Part shown: positions 32,694 through 41,639 of the stretch, in pieces
Layout of the letters: every line of letters begins with the position of its first letter
Numbering within the stretch: position 1 is the first letter of the stretch
Assembly: GCF_019802055.1 (NCBI RefSeq)
Contig: NZ_JAHVHW010000004.1
Coordinates: 620,001-684,000, forward strand
Origin: Ferrimonas balearica
GTDB taxonomy: Bacteria; Pseudomonadota; Gammaproteobacteria; Enterobacterales; Shewanellaceae
Reading direction: 5' to 3'
Length of the DNA: 64,000 bases
Position numbers and translations under genes: made by a program
Notes under the pieces: generated by a model
Database searches by the model: none
Told to the model about the DNA's origin: nothing
Seen by the model: the letters and a program-made list of their open reading frames with translations, nothing else

Positions 32694-32742
32694 GTGGCTT
32701 TCCCTTTAAACCAACCGCCCGGAGAGGGGCTGGGGGGCCTTA

Positions 32743-34266
32743 TCACTGACTTCGGCTGACCGGTCGCGCCGGTGCGCTCCAGTCCACATGGAAGCGCTCG
32801 CTTTCCGGCGCGTCGATGCGGGCAAAGCCGTGAGCGCCGAAGAAGTCGCGCTGCCCCTGCAGCAGATTGGCAGGCAGGGTGGCCAGACGGTAGGAATCAA
32901 AGTAGGCCAGCGACGCACTCAGTGCGCCGCAGGGCACGCCCAACAGAGTGGCCTGGGCCACGGCGCGGCGCCAGTTACCCTGATAGCGGTGCAACTGCTC
33001 GGTAAAGAAGGGATCCACCAGCAGATTGGCCAGGTTGCCGTCCCGCTCGTAGGCTTCCGCAATGGAGTGCAGGAACACGGCGCGAATGATGCAGCCTGCC
33101 CGCCAGATCCGGGCGATGGCGGCAAAATCCAGGGTCCAACCCTGTGCCTGAGCTGCCGTCGCCATCAACTGGAAGCCCTGGGCGTAAGCGCAGATCTTGG
33201 CGCAGTAAAGCGCATCGTGAAGCTGCTCAATCAGGGCATCGGCGGCCTCACCAGTCAGGGGCTCCGACTCCGGCCCGTGCAGAACTTCCGCCGCAGCGAC
33301 CCGCTCCGATTTCTGACCTGACAACGCTCGGGCGTACACCGCCTGAGCAATGGTCGGGGCGGGGCAGCCCAACTCCAGGCTGGAGACGGCGGTCCACAAA
33401 CCGGTGCCCTTCTGTCCGGCCTTATCCAGGATCACATCCACCAACGGGCCATCGCTCTGCTCGTCCCAGGTTTCCAGCACTTCCGCGCTGATATCCATCA
33501 GGTAGCTATCCAAAACCCCCTCATTCCAGCGTCGGAAGATCGCCGCAATCTCGGCGGGAGACAGCCCCAGTGCACTGCGCAGCAAATGATACGCCTCGCA
33601 GATCAGCTGCATGTCGGCGTACTCGATGCCGTTATGCACCATCTTCACGTAATGGCCCGCGCCTGCCGGACCGATGTAGGCCGCGCAGGGCTCCCCTTCG
33701 GTCACCGGATTGCCGGGCTCAAACCGCTCGATCGGCTTGCCGGTGGCGGGATCCACCTTGGCGGCGATCGCCTGCCACAACGGGGCCAGACGCGCCCAGG
33801 CTAGCGGGTCACCCGAGGGCATCAGAGAGGGCCCGAAGCGCGCCCCCACTTCGCCGCCAGACACCGCCGTGCTGAAGAAGTGAAAGCGCCCGCGATAGTG
33901 CGCTTCCCGCTTCACCGTGTCGGTCCACAGGCTGTTGCCGGTGTCCACCACCACATCCTCCGGGCCGATGCCCGCTTCCAACAGGGCTTCGCACACGGCA
34001 TCGACGGGTGCCCCCGCCGGAACGGAGAGCACCACCAGACGGGGAGCACTTAAGCGGCTCAGCATCGCCGGGATGTCAGGGCAGCCCTCTACCCGGACTG
34101 TGCCACTTTCCGCCCGATCCTGCGCTTCAACGCCGGCGATCTTTGCCGGGTCCAGATCGAACGCGGCAACACGGTATCCGTTGTCCGCCAGGTTCAGCGT
34201 CAGGTTTTTGCCCATCACACCCAACCCGATAAAACCAACATCACACGGCGCGGCACTCAATTCCAT
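32743..34266 (-). CDS. gnd: 6-phosphogluconate dehydrogenase, decarboxylating
   Basis: About 507 aa from ATG 34266; the frame extends 17 codons upstream but without the family N-terminus. It oxidises 6-phosphogluconate to ribulose-5-phosphate with NADP+ in the pentose phosphate pathway. The Rossmann motif VGFIGLGVMGKNLTLNLADNGYRV is intact. So are VDTGNSLWTDT, the substrate-binding GAGHYVKMVHNGIEYADMQ with catalytic Lys, and ILDKAGQKGTGLWT. The length fits the gammaproteobacterial enzyme. It stands alone. Confidence 0.95.
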   Translation of the reverse strand: MELSAAPCDVGFIGLGVMGKNLTLNLADNGYRVAAFDLDPAKIAGVEAQDRAESGTVRVEGCPDIPAMLSRLSAPRLVVLSVPAGAPVDAVCEALLEAGIGPEDVVVDTGNSLWTDTVKREAHYRGRFHFFSTAVSGGEVGARFGPSLMPSGDPLAWARLAPLWQAIAAKVDPATGKPIERFEPGNPVTEGEPCAAYIGPAGAGHYVKMVHNGIEYADMQLICEAYHLLRSALGLSPAEIAAIFRRWNEGVLDSYLMDISAEVLETWDEQSDGPLVDVILDKAGQKGTGLWTAVSSLELGCPAPTIAQAVYARALSGQKSERVAAAEVLHGPESEPLTGEAADALIEQLHDALYCAKICAYAQGFQLMATAAQAQGWTLDFAAIARIWRAGCIIRAVFLHSIAEAYERDGNLANLLVDPFFTEQLHRYQGNWRRAVAQATLLGVPCGALSASLAYFDSYRLATLPANLLQGQRDFFGAHGFARIDAPESERFHVDWSAPARPVSRSQ

Positions 34267-34472
34267 TGACCTTAACTCCCTAGGCACGGCGAAAAATTCG
34301 CCGCGGATTATACTCAAGTGGCTTCAAAGAGGTAACTGAAGTGAGACTTGGATCACCAAAGTGAAACGCCAATGCTAAAAGCGCGTGCCGCTTCAGCACG
34401 AATCACCAGGCATTCGCCGATCCAGAGTGAACCACCCTCACCCCGCCCAATCGGGGTCTAAGGAGAGAGAAG

Positions 34473-35024
34473 ATGAAATCCATCGCAATCTGTGTCGCCG
34501 CCCTGGCCCTGATGCTTGTCAGCCCCGCGCAGGCGGACAGCGTCAATCAGGCCATTGCCAAGTTTAAGGAAGCGGGAGCGACCCAAGAGTTCTTTGCCAA
34601 CGCTTACGGTTACGCGGTATTTCCCACTATCGGCAAAGGCGGCATCGGTATCGGCGGCGCATACGGTGAAGGGCAGGTGTTCAAAGGCGGTCAGCACACC
34701 GGCAACAGCACAATGGCCCAGGTCACCTTTGGTCTGCAACTGGGGGGACAGGCGTACAGCCAGATCATCTTCTTCCAGAATGCCGACGCCTATAACGATT
34801 TCACCAGCGGTAACTTCGAGTTTGGTGCGCAGGCCAGTGCCGTCGCCCTGACCGCTGGCGCCTCCGCCGAAGCGGGCAGCCAGGGCACCAGTGCCGGTGC
34901 CGGTACCGCTCAGGCGAAGAACAAGTACAGCGGCGGCATGGCGGTGTTTACCATGGCCAAGGGCGGGCTGATGTATGAAGCCAGCATCGGCGGGCAGGCA
35001 TTTACCTTTGACCCAGTAGAGTGA
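34473..35024 (+). CDS. SYLF (YSC84) domain lipid-binding protein, exported
   Basis: 183 aa with a signal peptide ending SPAQA. The SYLF core is clear: FFANAYGYAVFPTIGKGGIGIGGAYGEGQVF, then TFGLQLGGQAYSQIIFF and EFGAQASAVALTAGA. The domain binds phosphoinositides in eukaryotes. Bacterial versions are small periplasmic or outer-membrane-associated proteins of unknown role. AAGGAGAG precedes the start. Monocistronic, ended by a terminator. Confidence 0.85.
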   Translation: MKSIAICVAALALMLVSPAQADSVNQAIAKFKEAGATQEFFANAYGYAVFPTIGKGGIGIGGAYGEGQVFKGGQHTGNSTMAQVTFGLQLGGQAYSQIIFFQNADAYNDFTSGNFEFGAQASAVALTAGASAEAGSQGTSAGAGTAQAKNKYSGGMAVFTMAKGGLMYEASIGGQAFTFDPVE

Positions 35025-35033
35025 TCCGCCAGC

Positions 35034-35064
35034 GACGCCCACCCAATGGTGGGCGTCTCGCGTT
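35034..35064 (+). terminator. Intrinsic terminator
   Basis: GACGCCCACC pairs with GGTGGGCGTC (35034-35043 with 35048-35057), then TCGCGTTTT. Confidence 0.75.
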
Positions 35065-35269
35065 TTACCCTGTCTGTTCACTCTGTGTGCGAGGGTAAAA
35101 AAAGCTGTTCGAATGACAGGGAAAGTTGAGAAGAATCCCCTTTTTTGCCCAACTCTGAGAGGCAGTTAACAAATCAGAAACGCCGAATTGGGGTGTTCGG
35201 AACTGGCGGGAAACAATAGGCTCTATCCCTATAGACCTATTTGGATTTTGCCTGGCCGAAGGAGACCTC

Positions 35270-36661
35270 ATGGCCCGCCTCTTTACCCTGCTACTGCTTT
35301 GTAGCCTAAGCCTGTTTGCCCGCGCCGCAGAGCCCGTCACCTGGACCGGCAAGGACGCGCAAGGCTCCCCGGAGATCACACTCTATTTCTTCTGGTCCCA
35401 AACCTGCCCCCACTGCGCCGAAGCCCACCCCTTTGTTGACGCTTTGGCCGAGCACTACCCCTGGATCAAGCTGGAATCCCACAAGGTCTCCGATGCGGAA
35501 ACCCTGCCTATCTGGCGTCAGGTGGCAGCGGAAACCGGCGTGCCCGCCAACTCCGTGCCCTACCTGGCCTACTGTGGCCAGGCCACGGTTGGCTATAACG
35601 GCCACGGCGTCACCGGCCAGTTCCTGCTGAGTCAGTTGAAGGCATGTTACGAGCGCAACGGTGGCGTGCTGGACCCGAATGACCCCGGTCTGGGCGAAGA
35701 GTTTGCCGCCAGCGAACCGGCCCAGGGCGGCATGTTCTCCACCTGTGGCGCCAGCGCGGAACCGGGCACCTGTGGCCTGGACAGCAGTGAAGCCGCACCA
35801 GCCACTGCCATCCAGCCGGTGAACCTGCCCTTTATCGGCATGGTGGCCCCGGAAACCCTCTCTCTGCCCCTGCTGACCGTGGTGCTGGCCGGTGTGGATG
35901 CCTTTAACCCCTGCGCCTTCTTCGTGCTGCTGTTCCTGCTCTCCATCATGGTGAACGCCAAGAGCCGCACCCGCATGCTGATTGTCGGCGGCATCTTCGT
36001 GTTCTTCTCCGGCTTCATCTACTTCCTGTTTATGAGTGCCTGGCTCAACATCTTCGCCCTGCTGGGTGGCAGCGATGGCGGCTGGATCATGATGGCGGCG
36101 GGTCTGATGGCGCTGACGGCGGGTGCGGTGAACCTGCGGGAGTATGTGACCCAGAAGGGGGATGTCTCCCTCTCCATGTCGGCGGAAAACCGGGGCGCCC
36201 TGATCAAACGGATGGGCCAGCTCACCAAAGCCAGCAGCATGTCCACCATGATCGCCGGTACCGTAGTGCTCTCCATCCTGGCCAATGCCTATGAGCTGCT
36301 CTGCACCGCGGGCTTCCCGATGATCTACACCAGCGTACTGACCCTGCATGACCTGCCGAGCAGCGAGCGCTACTTCTACCTGGTGATGTACAACCTGGTG
36401 TATGTGATTCCGCTGGCGCTGATCGTGCTGGTGTTCTCCCTCACCATGGGCAAGCGCAAGCTGACCGAGAAAGAGGGCCAGACCCTGAAGCTGATGTCCG
36501 GCATCATGATGATGGGCATGGGCGCCATGCTGGTGATCGACCCGATGCTGCTGCAGAACGCGGTACTGGCCATCGGCCTGATTGTCGCCTCCATCATCGC
36601 CACCACAGTGATTGCACTGGGTCGAAAAGCCTGGGAGAAACGTCAGGCAACCCAGAGTTAA
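35270..36661 (+). CDS. Thioredoxin-fold plus DsbD/CcdA-like membrane protein
   Basis: 463 aa. A signal peptide (to about 20) is followed by a periplasmic thioredoxin-like domain (about 25-130) with active site TCPHC in LYFFWSQTCPHCAEAHP. A Cys-containing linker leads to six or more membrane helices from about residue 195. Two membrane-embedded cysteines, in AGVDAFNPCAFFVLL and AYELLCTAGFP, match the pair that shuttles reductant in DsbD/CcdA. Predicted role: carry reducing power from cytoplasmic thioredoxin to periplasmic thiols. DsbD has its thioredoxin domain at the C-terminus, so the order here is different. This is relevant to heme-Cys reduction during cytochrome c maturation. Confidence 0.8.
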   Translation: MARLFTLLLLCSLSLFARAAEPVTWTGKDAQGSPEITLYFFWSQTCPHCAEAHPFVDALAEHYPWIKLESHKVSDAETLPIWRQVAAETGVPANSVPYLAYCGQATVGYNGHGVTGQFLLSQLKACYERNGGVLDPNDPGLGEEFAASEPAQGGMFSTCGASAEPGTCGLDSSEAAPATAIQPVNLPFIGMVAPETLSLPLLTVVLAGVDAFNPCAFFVLLFLLSIMVNAKSRTRMLIVGGIFVFFSGFIYFLFMSAWLNIFALLGGSDGGWIMMAAGLMALTAGAVNLREYVTQKGDVSLSMSAENRGALIKRMGQLTKASSMSTMIAGTVVLSILANAYELLCTAGFPMIYTSVLTLHDLPSSERYFYLVMYNLVYVIPLALIVLVFSLTMGKRKLTEKEGQTLKLMSGIMMMGMGAMLVIDPMLLQNAVLAIGLIVASIIATTVIALGRKAWEKRQATQS

Positions 36662-36681
36662 ACCCTGAATAAATAGTGCAA

Positions 36682-36710
36682 AAATGGCCCCTGTCGGGGC
36701 CATTTTTTTT
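36682..36710 (+). terminator. Intrinsic terminator
   Basis: AATGGCCCC pairs with GGGGCCATT (36683-36691 with 36696-36704), then a run of T. Confidence 0.9.
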
Positions 36711-36859
36711 GCCCTTTCCTGCAACAGATTTTTTTGTCATCAGAAGCAAAATCCCTCGCTTTACCTGAGCAACATTTGGTCGCATAGTGCCGCCCAAAAT
36801 CCCCCAACACCCCTGTTGGGGAACCCCCAAAACTCACTCTTTTCCGGCTGGAGCGTGCG

Positions 36860-38041
36860 GTGTCTGATGTCACTGTAATCCGTTCCGGCAACAGCCTGTT
36901 TGTGCCTGTTGCCGGCCTGACCCTGTTTGCCGTCGCTTCAGGCTTTCTGATGAGTCTGTTGCCGCTTTCTCTGACCTATTTTGGTCTGGAGAAAAGCCTG
37001 GCTGCCTATCTGGCCAGCGCCTTTTACGCAGGCATGCTCAGTGGCGCGCTGATCAGCGCCCGCATCGTGTCACGCCTGGGTCACCGCCACGCTTTTGTGG
37101 TATTCCTGCTGGCGCTGCTCACCTCCGTCATCGGCCTGCTGGCGATCCCGAATGAGATCGCCTGGCTGGCATTCCGCGTTGTCGCGGGCCTCGCCAGTGC
37201 CGGCATCTACGTGGTGGTGGAATCCTGGTTGCTGCTGGTGGACGATGATCGTCAGCGCGCCAAGCGCCTGGGTCTCTACATGACTGCCCTGTATGGCGGT
37301 TCCGCTCTGGGCCAGCTTGGCATCGGCCAACTGGGCACCACCGGCTTCCTGCCCTTCGGGGCGATCCTGATCCTGTTGGCGCTGGCGGTGCTTCCGCCGC
37401 TGCTGGTGAAGCGCGGTGCACCGATTCTGGAAGTGCACGACCCGGTGCCGCTCAAGGCGCTGCGCCATCTGAGCCGTCCGGCGGTGATCGGCTGTCTGGT
37501 GTCCGGTCTGATCCTGGGGCCGCTGTATGGTCTGATGCCGCTTTACATCCATAACCAGCCCTGGCTGATGGAGCACACCGGCGCCCTGATGGCGATGGTG
37601 ATCCTGGGGGGCATGGTGGTTCAGCCCATCACCGGCTACCTGTCACCGCGGATGAGCAAATCCCTGCTGATGGCCCTGCTGTGCGCCGTGGGCACGCTGG
37701 CGGTGGCGGGCATGCTGTCCGCCGATGACCTGCTGATGGTCAGCGCCTGCTACCTGGTACTGGGCGCCTGCGCCTTTGCGCTCTACCCGGTCGCCATCAC
37801 CCAGGCGTGCCAGGGAGAGGACAGCGCCCGCATCGTCTCCATCACCGAGCTGATGCTGCTGTGCTACGGCGTAGGCTCTGTGGCTGGCCCGCTGGTAGCT
37901 GGCCAGATGACGCCGCTGCGGGAGGGCCTGCCCCTCTACCTGGGCACCTGTCTGGCCGCCACCTGCATCTACATGCTGATTATGGCTGCCCGCGCCACCA
38001 AGCCGGTCTCCATCAACATGGACCCGCCCTCCGGCGAGTGA
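36860..38041 (+). CDS. MFS transporter (YcaD-like)
   Basis: 393 aa starting at GTG 36860, with GGAG 7 nt upstream. Twelve hydrophobic helices. The MFS loop motif between helices 2 and 3 appears as ARIVSRLGHRHAF. A YcaD-like architecture is suggested by VVESWLLLVDDDRQRAKRLGLYMTALYGGSALGQ. Substrate unknown. A second, decayed copy of its last codons and terminator lies at 39009-39116, beyond an intervening gene. Confidence 0.85.
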   Translation: MSDVTVIRSGNSLFVPVAGLTLFAVASGFLMSLLPLSLTYFGLEKSLAAYLASAFYAGMLSGALISARIVSRLGHRHAFVVFLLALLTSVIGLLAIPNEIAWLAFRVVAGLASAGIYVVVESWLLLVDDDRQRAKRLGLYMTALYGGSALGQLGIGQLGTTGFLPFGAILILLALAVLPPLLVKRGAPILEVHDPVPLKALRHLSRPAVIGCLVSGLILGPLYGLMPLYIHNQPWLMEHTGALMAMVILGGMVVQPITGYLSPRMSKSLLMALLCAVGTLAVAGMLSADDLLMVSACYLVLGACAFALYPVAITQACQGEDSARIVSITELMLLCYGVGSVAGPLVAGQMTPLREGLPLYLGTCLAATCIYMLIMAARATKPVSINMDPPSGE

Positions 38042-38052
38042 TCGCAGGGGGC

Positions 38053-38081
38053 AAAAAAGCCGCCTCTAGGCGGCTTTTTTT
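38053..38081 (+). terminator. Intrinsic terminator of the MFS gene
   Basis: AGCCGCCT pairs with AGGCGGCT (38058-38065 with 38068-38075), flanked by A and T tracts. Confidence 0.85.
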
Positions 38082-38102
38082 ATGGCTGTTGAACCGATTT
38101 GT

Positions 38103-38774
38103 TCAGCGCGAGCGACTCACCACTGAGGTTCGTATATCCAGCATTGGGTTCCCCTCAGCCACTGCCTTTTGAAAGTCTGCCAGGGTCCAGCGGGAAAAAC
38201 GCTGGCCCTGCCAGGCGGGTTCATCCTTAGGGCAGGCAACGTCCGAGAGATAGGGCTCAATATCGGTGCCACCCAGCCCAAAGCGGCTAACTATCGACTC
38301 GCAGCATTCATACAAGTCGGGATGGCGCTCAGGCTCGGCGCGCAGTGCCCAAACAAACTCTGACACGCTGCCCGGGCCCAGCTCTGCTGGCAGGGTGAGC
38401 CCTTGCTGCTGCACCAATCGTTCAAGCTCTCGGGCACAGGCGTCACCATAGACCTGGTACAGACCATCATCGCTGTCCTGGGTGGTTTTGCCACTGAGGG
38501 GGCAGTGGCTGGCCGCCTTTTCCGCACTGCATGTACCAAGAAAATCTTTGTAGGTTGCAGGCTGTGATGGGTGAGGATGCAACTTGCCCTGATAGCGTGA
38601 GCAGGGAAAGGACGCGTTTTCGATCCGGTCTTCAAACAGGTCACGATAGGACCATTGCTGAATCACCCAAAGGGCAAAATCGCGGACAAATCCATCAGCG
38701 TTGTCCGGATCAACAAAGCGACCGAGCGCCTCCTCCAACTGACTTAACGCCCTAGTAAACGGCTCTAACTCCAC
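38103..38774 (-). CDS. Hypothetical protein, possibly acquired
   Basis: 223 aa with no recognised family. Soluble, acidic, with several Cys (SFPCSRYQG, LGTCSAEKAASHC, YECCESI, DVACPKDEP). The N-terminal 50 residues (ALSQLEEALGRF...VRDFALWVIQQWSY) are helical. It lies between the MFS terminator and a degenerate second copy of the MFS 3' end, on the opposite strand, and has a less GC-rich codon pattern than its neighbours. This suggests that it arrived with an inserted segment. Function unknown. Confidence 0.55.
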   Translation of the reverse strand: MELEPFTRALSQLEEALGRFVDPDNADGFVRDFALWVIQQWSYRDLFEDRIENASFPCSRYQGKLHPHPSQPATYKDFLGTCSAEKAASHCPLSGKTTQDSDDGLYQVYGDACARELERLVQQQGLTLPAELGPGSVSEFVWALRAEPERHPDLYECCESIVSRFGLGGTDIEPYLSDVACPKDEPAWQGQRFSRWTLADFQKAVAEGNPMLDIRTSVVSRSR

Positions 38775-39008
38775 TATTGGTACCCTATTCTCCTTACAGC
38801 AGCGGGCGATTCCCTGCCTCTTTCTTCGCGACGTTACTGCTTGAACAGATCAAATACAAGCGCAAGATCACGAACTTTAGTCAAAGAATTTCCACATAAA
38901 TATCAGGTGATTAGGATCAAAACCCAAACCTTGACGCGTCCGTTCCACGCGTCTGGCAGACATCAGAACCAGAGTAGTGGCCCTCACGAAATGCGGTTTG
39001 GCCACGCC

Positions 39009-39116
39009 ATGCTGATCATGGCAGCCCGCGCCACCAAGCCGCTCTCCAAAACAGGGACCCACCCTACGGTGAATAAACACCGGAGCCATAAAAAAACGCC
39101 AGAGGGCGGTTTATTT
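39009..39116 (+). pseudogene. Relic of the MFS gene 3' end with its terminator
   Basis: The segment reads MLIMAARATKPLS and then diverges, against MLIMAARATKPVS at the true MFS C-terminus (37973 onward). Similarity at about three quarters of positions continues past the stop into a second hairpin with A/T tracts (39091-39116). The frame is broken after the conserved 13 codons. The rest of the 38775-39008 gap shows no gene. Confidence 0.7.
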
Positions 39117-39136
39117 ATGGCGATATTCAGCAGAAC

Positions 39137-40069
39137 TCAATGTCGGTTTGCTTCGGCCACATCGCCAAGCAGCTGCCGATGGCACTGCTTCAGCATCCCC
39201 TCTATCTCCTGAATAAAGGGGTGCTGGTACCAGCTGCGGTGAAAGTAGAAGCCGTATTCCAGCTCAACCGGCTCGCCCTGATTGACGATGGGACGCCAGC
39301 ACAAGCGATCCCCCACTTCAGCGTCGTAAACCCTCGCCGCCACCAGGCCATAACCGTACCGCTCAGCACAGCGCAATGCTGCCAGTACCGTGGTCACCGA
39401 CAGCGCCACGTTCGGCATCAGCATGCGGGACTGCCTGGCGCGGTCACCATACTTCGACACTTCACCCGCCCATTGCCGCACCAGGGGGATGGCGGCCAGA
39501 TCGGACACCTCAATCGCCTGCCGGTTAAGCAACGGGTGGTCAGGGTGCAGGTACAGTCCAATGGGGATGCTGCCGACTCGACGCTGTACCAGATCCCGGT
39601 TCAGCTCAAGGGGAAAGAGATCCACACAGAAGGCCATCTCCCCCGCTTGTAGAGGGGCCGCACCCTGTCCCATCCAGGCGATGCTTTCGAGCATCAGTTC
39701 GCTATTGGCGGCTTTCAGACAGCCAATCAGCTCGGGCGTAAACACCTCGGCCAACGTAGCCGGTGCATAGAGCTTGAGCCCCCCTTTAAGAGCACTGAAG
39801 TCAAAGGTCTTGGTTTGGCTGAATGCCGTCTGCAGGGTTTGGTAGGCCGGGCCCAGCTGCTGAACCAGCTCGCGGGCAAACGGGGTGGGCTCAAACTGAC
39901 CATTCACCAGGAGGTAGAGGTCATCACCGTAGTGGTCCCGCAACTGTGCCAATCCGCGGTTGAGGGTGGCACGGCTGACCCCAAGCTGCTGCAGGGCTGC
40001 ACTCAAACGCGGATAGCGGGACAGCACCACCAGATACCCCATCAGGTTCAGATCCAGAGCCATCTTCAT
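39137..40069 (-). CDS. LysR family transcriptional regulator
   Basis: 310 aa from ATG 40069, chosen because GGAG lies 7 nt upstream; an in-frame codon 12 residues earlier has no ribosome site. The N-terminal winged helix (MALDLNLMGYLVVLSRYPRLSAALQQLGVSRATLNRGLAQLRDHYGDDLYLL) is LysR-type with somewhat degenerate core residues. The effector-binding domain spans about 95-300. It is divergent from the exported esterase gene at 40380, with a perfect 10-bp inverted repeat between them, so that gene is the likely target. Confidence 0.88.
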   Translation of the reverse strand: MKMALDLNLMGYLVVLSRYPRLSAALQQLGVSRATLNRGLAQLRDHYGDDLYLLVNGQFEPTPFARELVQQLGPAYQTLQTAFSQTKTFDFSALKGGLKLYAPATLAEVFTPELIGCLKAANSELMLESIAWMGQGAAPLQAGEMAFCVDLFPLELNRDLVQRRVGSIPIGLYLHPDHPLLNRQAIEVSDLAAIPLVRQWAGEVSKYGDRARQSRMLMPNVALSVTTVLAALRCAERYGYGLVAARVYDAEVGDRLCWRPIVNQGEPVELEYGFYFHRSWYQHPFIQEIEGMLKQCHRQLLGDVAEANRH

Positions 40070-40136
40070 ACCGATTCTCCTTTCGTCCAAAGACGCTTCT
40101 GCCAATGACTGTGGCAGTGGCTCGCTCGCCCATCAA

Positions 40137-40180
40137 GTCAAATTTGTTCAGAAGTGACACTTAACCTAATCAAATTTGAC
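40137..40180. promoter_or_regulatory. Candidate LysR operator
   Basis: GTCAAATTTG (40137-40146) and its exact reverse complement CAAATTTGAC (40171-40180) are separated by 24 bp in the 310-bp LysR/esterase divergent region. The LysR start is 67 bp away. No other structure is evident in the gap. Confidence 0.5.
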
Positions 40181-40379
40181 GAAAGTCCTGTGCAGAATCG
40201 CGCAGTTCAACTGACTAGTCTGTAACCAAAATCAGGCTCAACGGCCCCGGTGTCAGCAGTATCAGGGGGGAACGAGTCGTGGAGAAAGTGGCCATCCGCC
40301 ACACCGCCTCCGGGCATTCGGTGTGCCTTAGCGCACGCTGGATAACCCGGTCGCCGTCAATATCACTATGGAGTTCACG

Positions 40380-41513
40380 ATGAAAGCATTAACCGCCAAA
40401 ACCCCTCTTATTGCGCTGCTGGCTTACCTGACGTCCAGCCTGCCGTTATCCGCCCAGGAAGGCGTCTGGGAGATTGGGGCACGAACACTGCCACCTTCGG
40501 TGGGCGTCAGTGAGGCGTTTCGTCAGTCACAGATCAATACCCCTAAGTTAGATCCTACGGCGATGGACTTTGTGCCCGCCAACGACGCACAGTGGCTTGA
40601 GCACATTGAGGAGAAAGACGCCGCCACAGCGAAAGTGGCGGTGGCCATCGCTGACGCCCTGAATGTCACGATCAAAGAGGCCGAACTGGCGGGTGTAAAG
40701 GTGCATTGGCTCACGCCCCCTGAGACCGATGCAGTGCATCAGAATCACCTGTTCGTCTATATCCACGGGGGCGCCTACGTCTACAACGGCGGTAAGGCGG
40801 GCCTCGTCGAGCCTTCCCTTATTGCTGCCAGGCTCAGAATGCCCGTGGTCTCCATCGATTACCGGATGCCGCCGAACCATCCCGCTCCTGCCGCCAGCGA
40901 TGATGTGATTGCGGTGTGGAAGGCACTGCTTGAGACCCGACCAAATAACGCCATGGTGATGGGGGGTACCTCTGCGGGGGCCAACATAACCCTGGCCTCC
41001 AATCAGCGATTTGTTGAGCTGGGACTGCCTGTACCTGCCGCACTCTATATCGGAACCCCCACCGTTGACCTGAACGCGGAAGCGGGTGACAGCCGCCATC
41101 TCAATGAGGAGGCTGACCGCATCCTGGTAACCATGGGGCCGTTTGCGGTCGAAGCCATGAACCTTTATGCGGGCGAACTGGGCCTTGACCATCCCTACGT
41201 ATCCCCCATCTTCGGCGACTTTGCCAACCTGCCGCCCAGCTACCTCATCACCGGCACCCGCGACCTGCTGCTGAGTGACACCGTGCGGGCGCATCGTGCG
41301 CTGCGACGGGCCGGTGTGGAAGCCCAGTTGCATGTCTATGAGGGACAGGGACACGCGGACTACATTGTTGCCATGAAGACGCCGGAGTCGGCGGAGCACT
41401 ACGCCGAGCTCAACCGATTTGTGCTTGAGTTCCTCTCTGCGCCCTCCTCTGAGAAAGAGGCCGCCCACTTGGACACGCTTCCTCAGGCGATCCCCACCTC
41501 CACCGCATACTGA
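40380..41513 (+). CDS. Exported alpha/beta hydrolase (HSL-like esterase)
   Basis: 377 aa from ATG 40380, with GGAG 6 nt upstream. Signal peptide about 1-27 (MKALTAKTPLIALLAYLTSSLPLSAQ). The oxyanion motif HGGAYVYNGG and nucleophile GGTSAGAN identify the hormone-sensitive-lipase group. The triad is completed by Asp in TGTRDLLLSD and His in EGQGHADY. It probably hydrolyses short acyl esters in the periplasm. Expression is likely under the divergent LysR protein. Confidence 0.88.
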   Translation: MKALTAKTPLIALLAYLTSSLPLSAQEGVWEIGARTLPPSVGVSEAFRQSQINTPKLDPTAMDFVPANDAQWLEHIEEKDAATAKVAVAIADALNVTIKEAELAGVKVHWLTPPETDAVHQNHLFVYIHGGAYVYNGGKAGLVEPSLIAARLRMPVVSIDYRMPPNHPAPAASDDVIAVWKALLETRPNNAMVMGGTSAGANITLASNQRFVELGLPVPAALYIGTPTVDLNAEAGDSRHLNEEADRILVTMGPFAVEAMNLYAGELGLDHPYVSPIFGDFANLPPSYLITGTRDLLLSDTVRAHRALRRAGVEAQLHVYEGQGHADYIVAMKTPESAEHYAELNRFVLEFLSAPSSEKEAAHLDTLPQAIPTSTAY

Positions 41514-41535
41514 GCCGATAAGCTGGATTGCAGGC

Positions 41536-41563
41536 AAAAAAAATCGCCGCACAAGGCGGCGAT
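41536..41563 (-). terminator. Intrinsic terminator of the porin gene
   Basis: On the minus strand ATCGCCGC and GCGGCGAT pair across a 5-nt loop and are followed by TTTTTTT. Confidence 0.8.
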
Positions 41564-41639
41564 AATCAATCCCAGGGTCACCGGTCGGGTCCGGGGTTAG
41601 GCGAACCGGTCCCGACCAGTGACATGGGAAAGCGGGCGC

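Noticed and set aside
35306-36724. 472-codon minus-strand frame, His/Gln-rich
   Set aside because: Antisense to the DsbD-like gene. The composition is what the complement of leucine- and alanine-rich membrane helices gives.
38103-38774. HI0074-like nucleotidyltransferase substrate-binding protein
   Set aside because: Only a weak resemblance in the first 45 residues, and no partner nucleotidyltransferase gene nearby.
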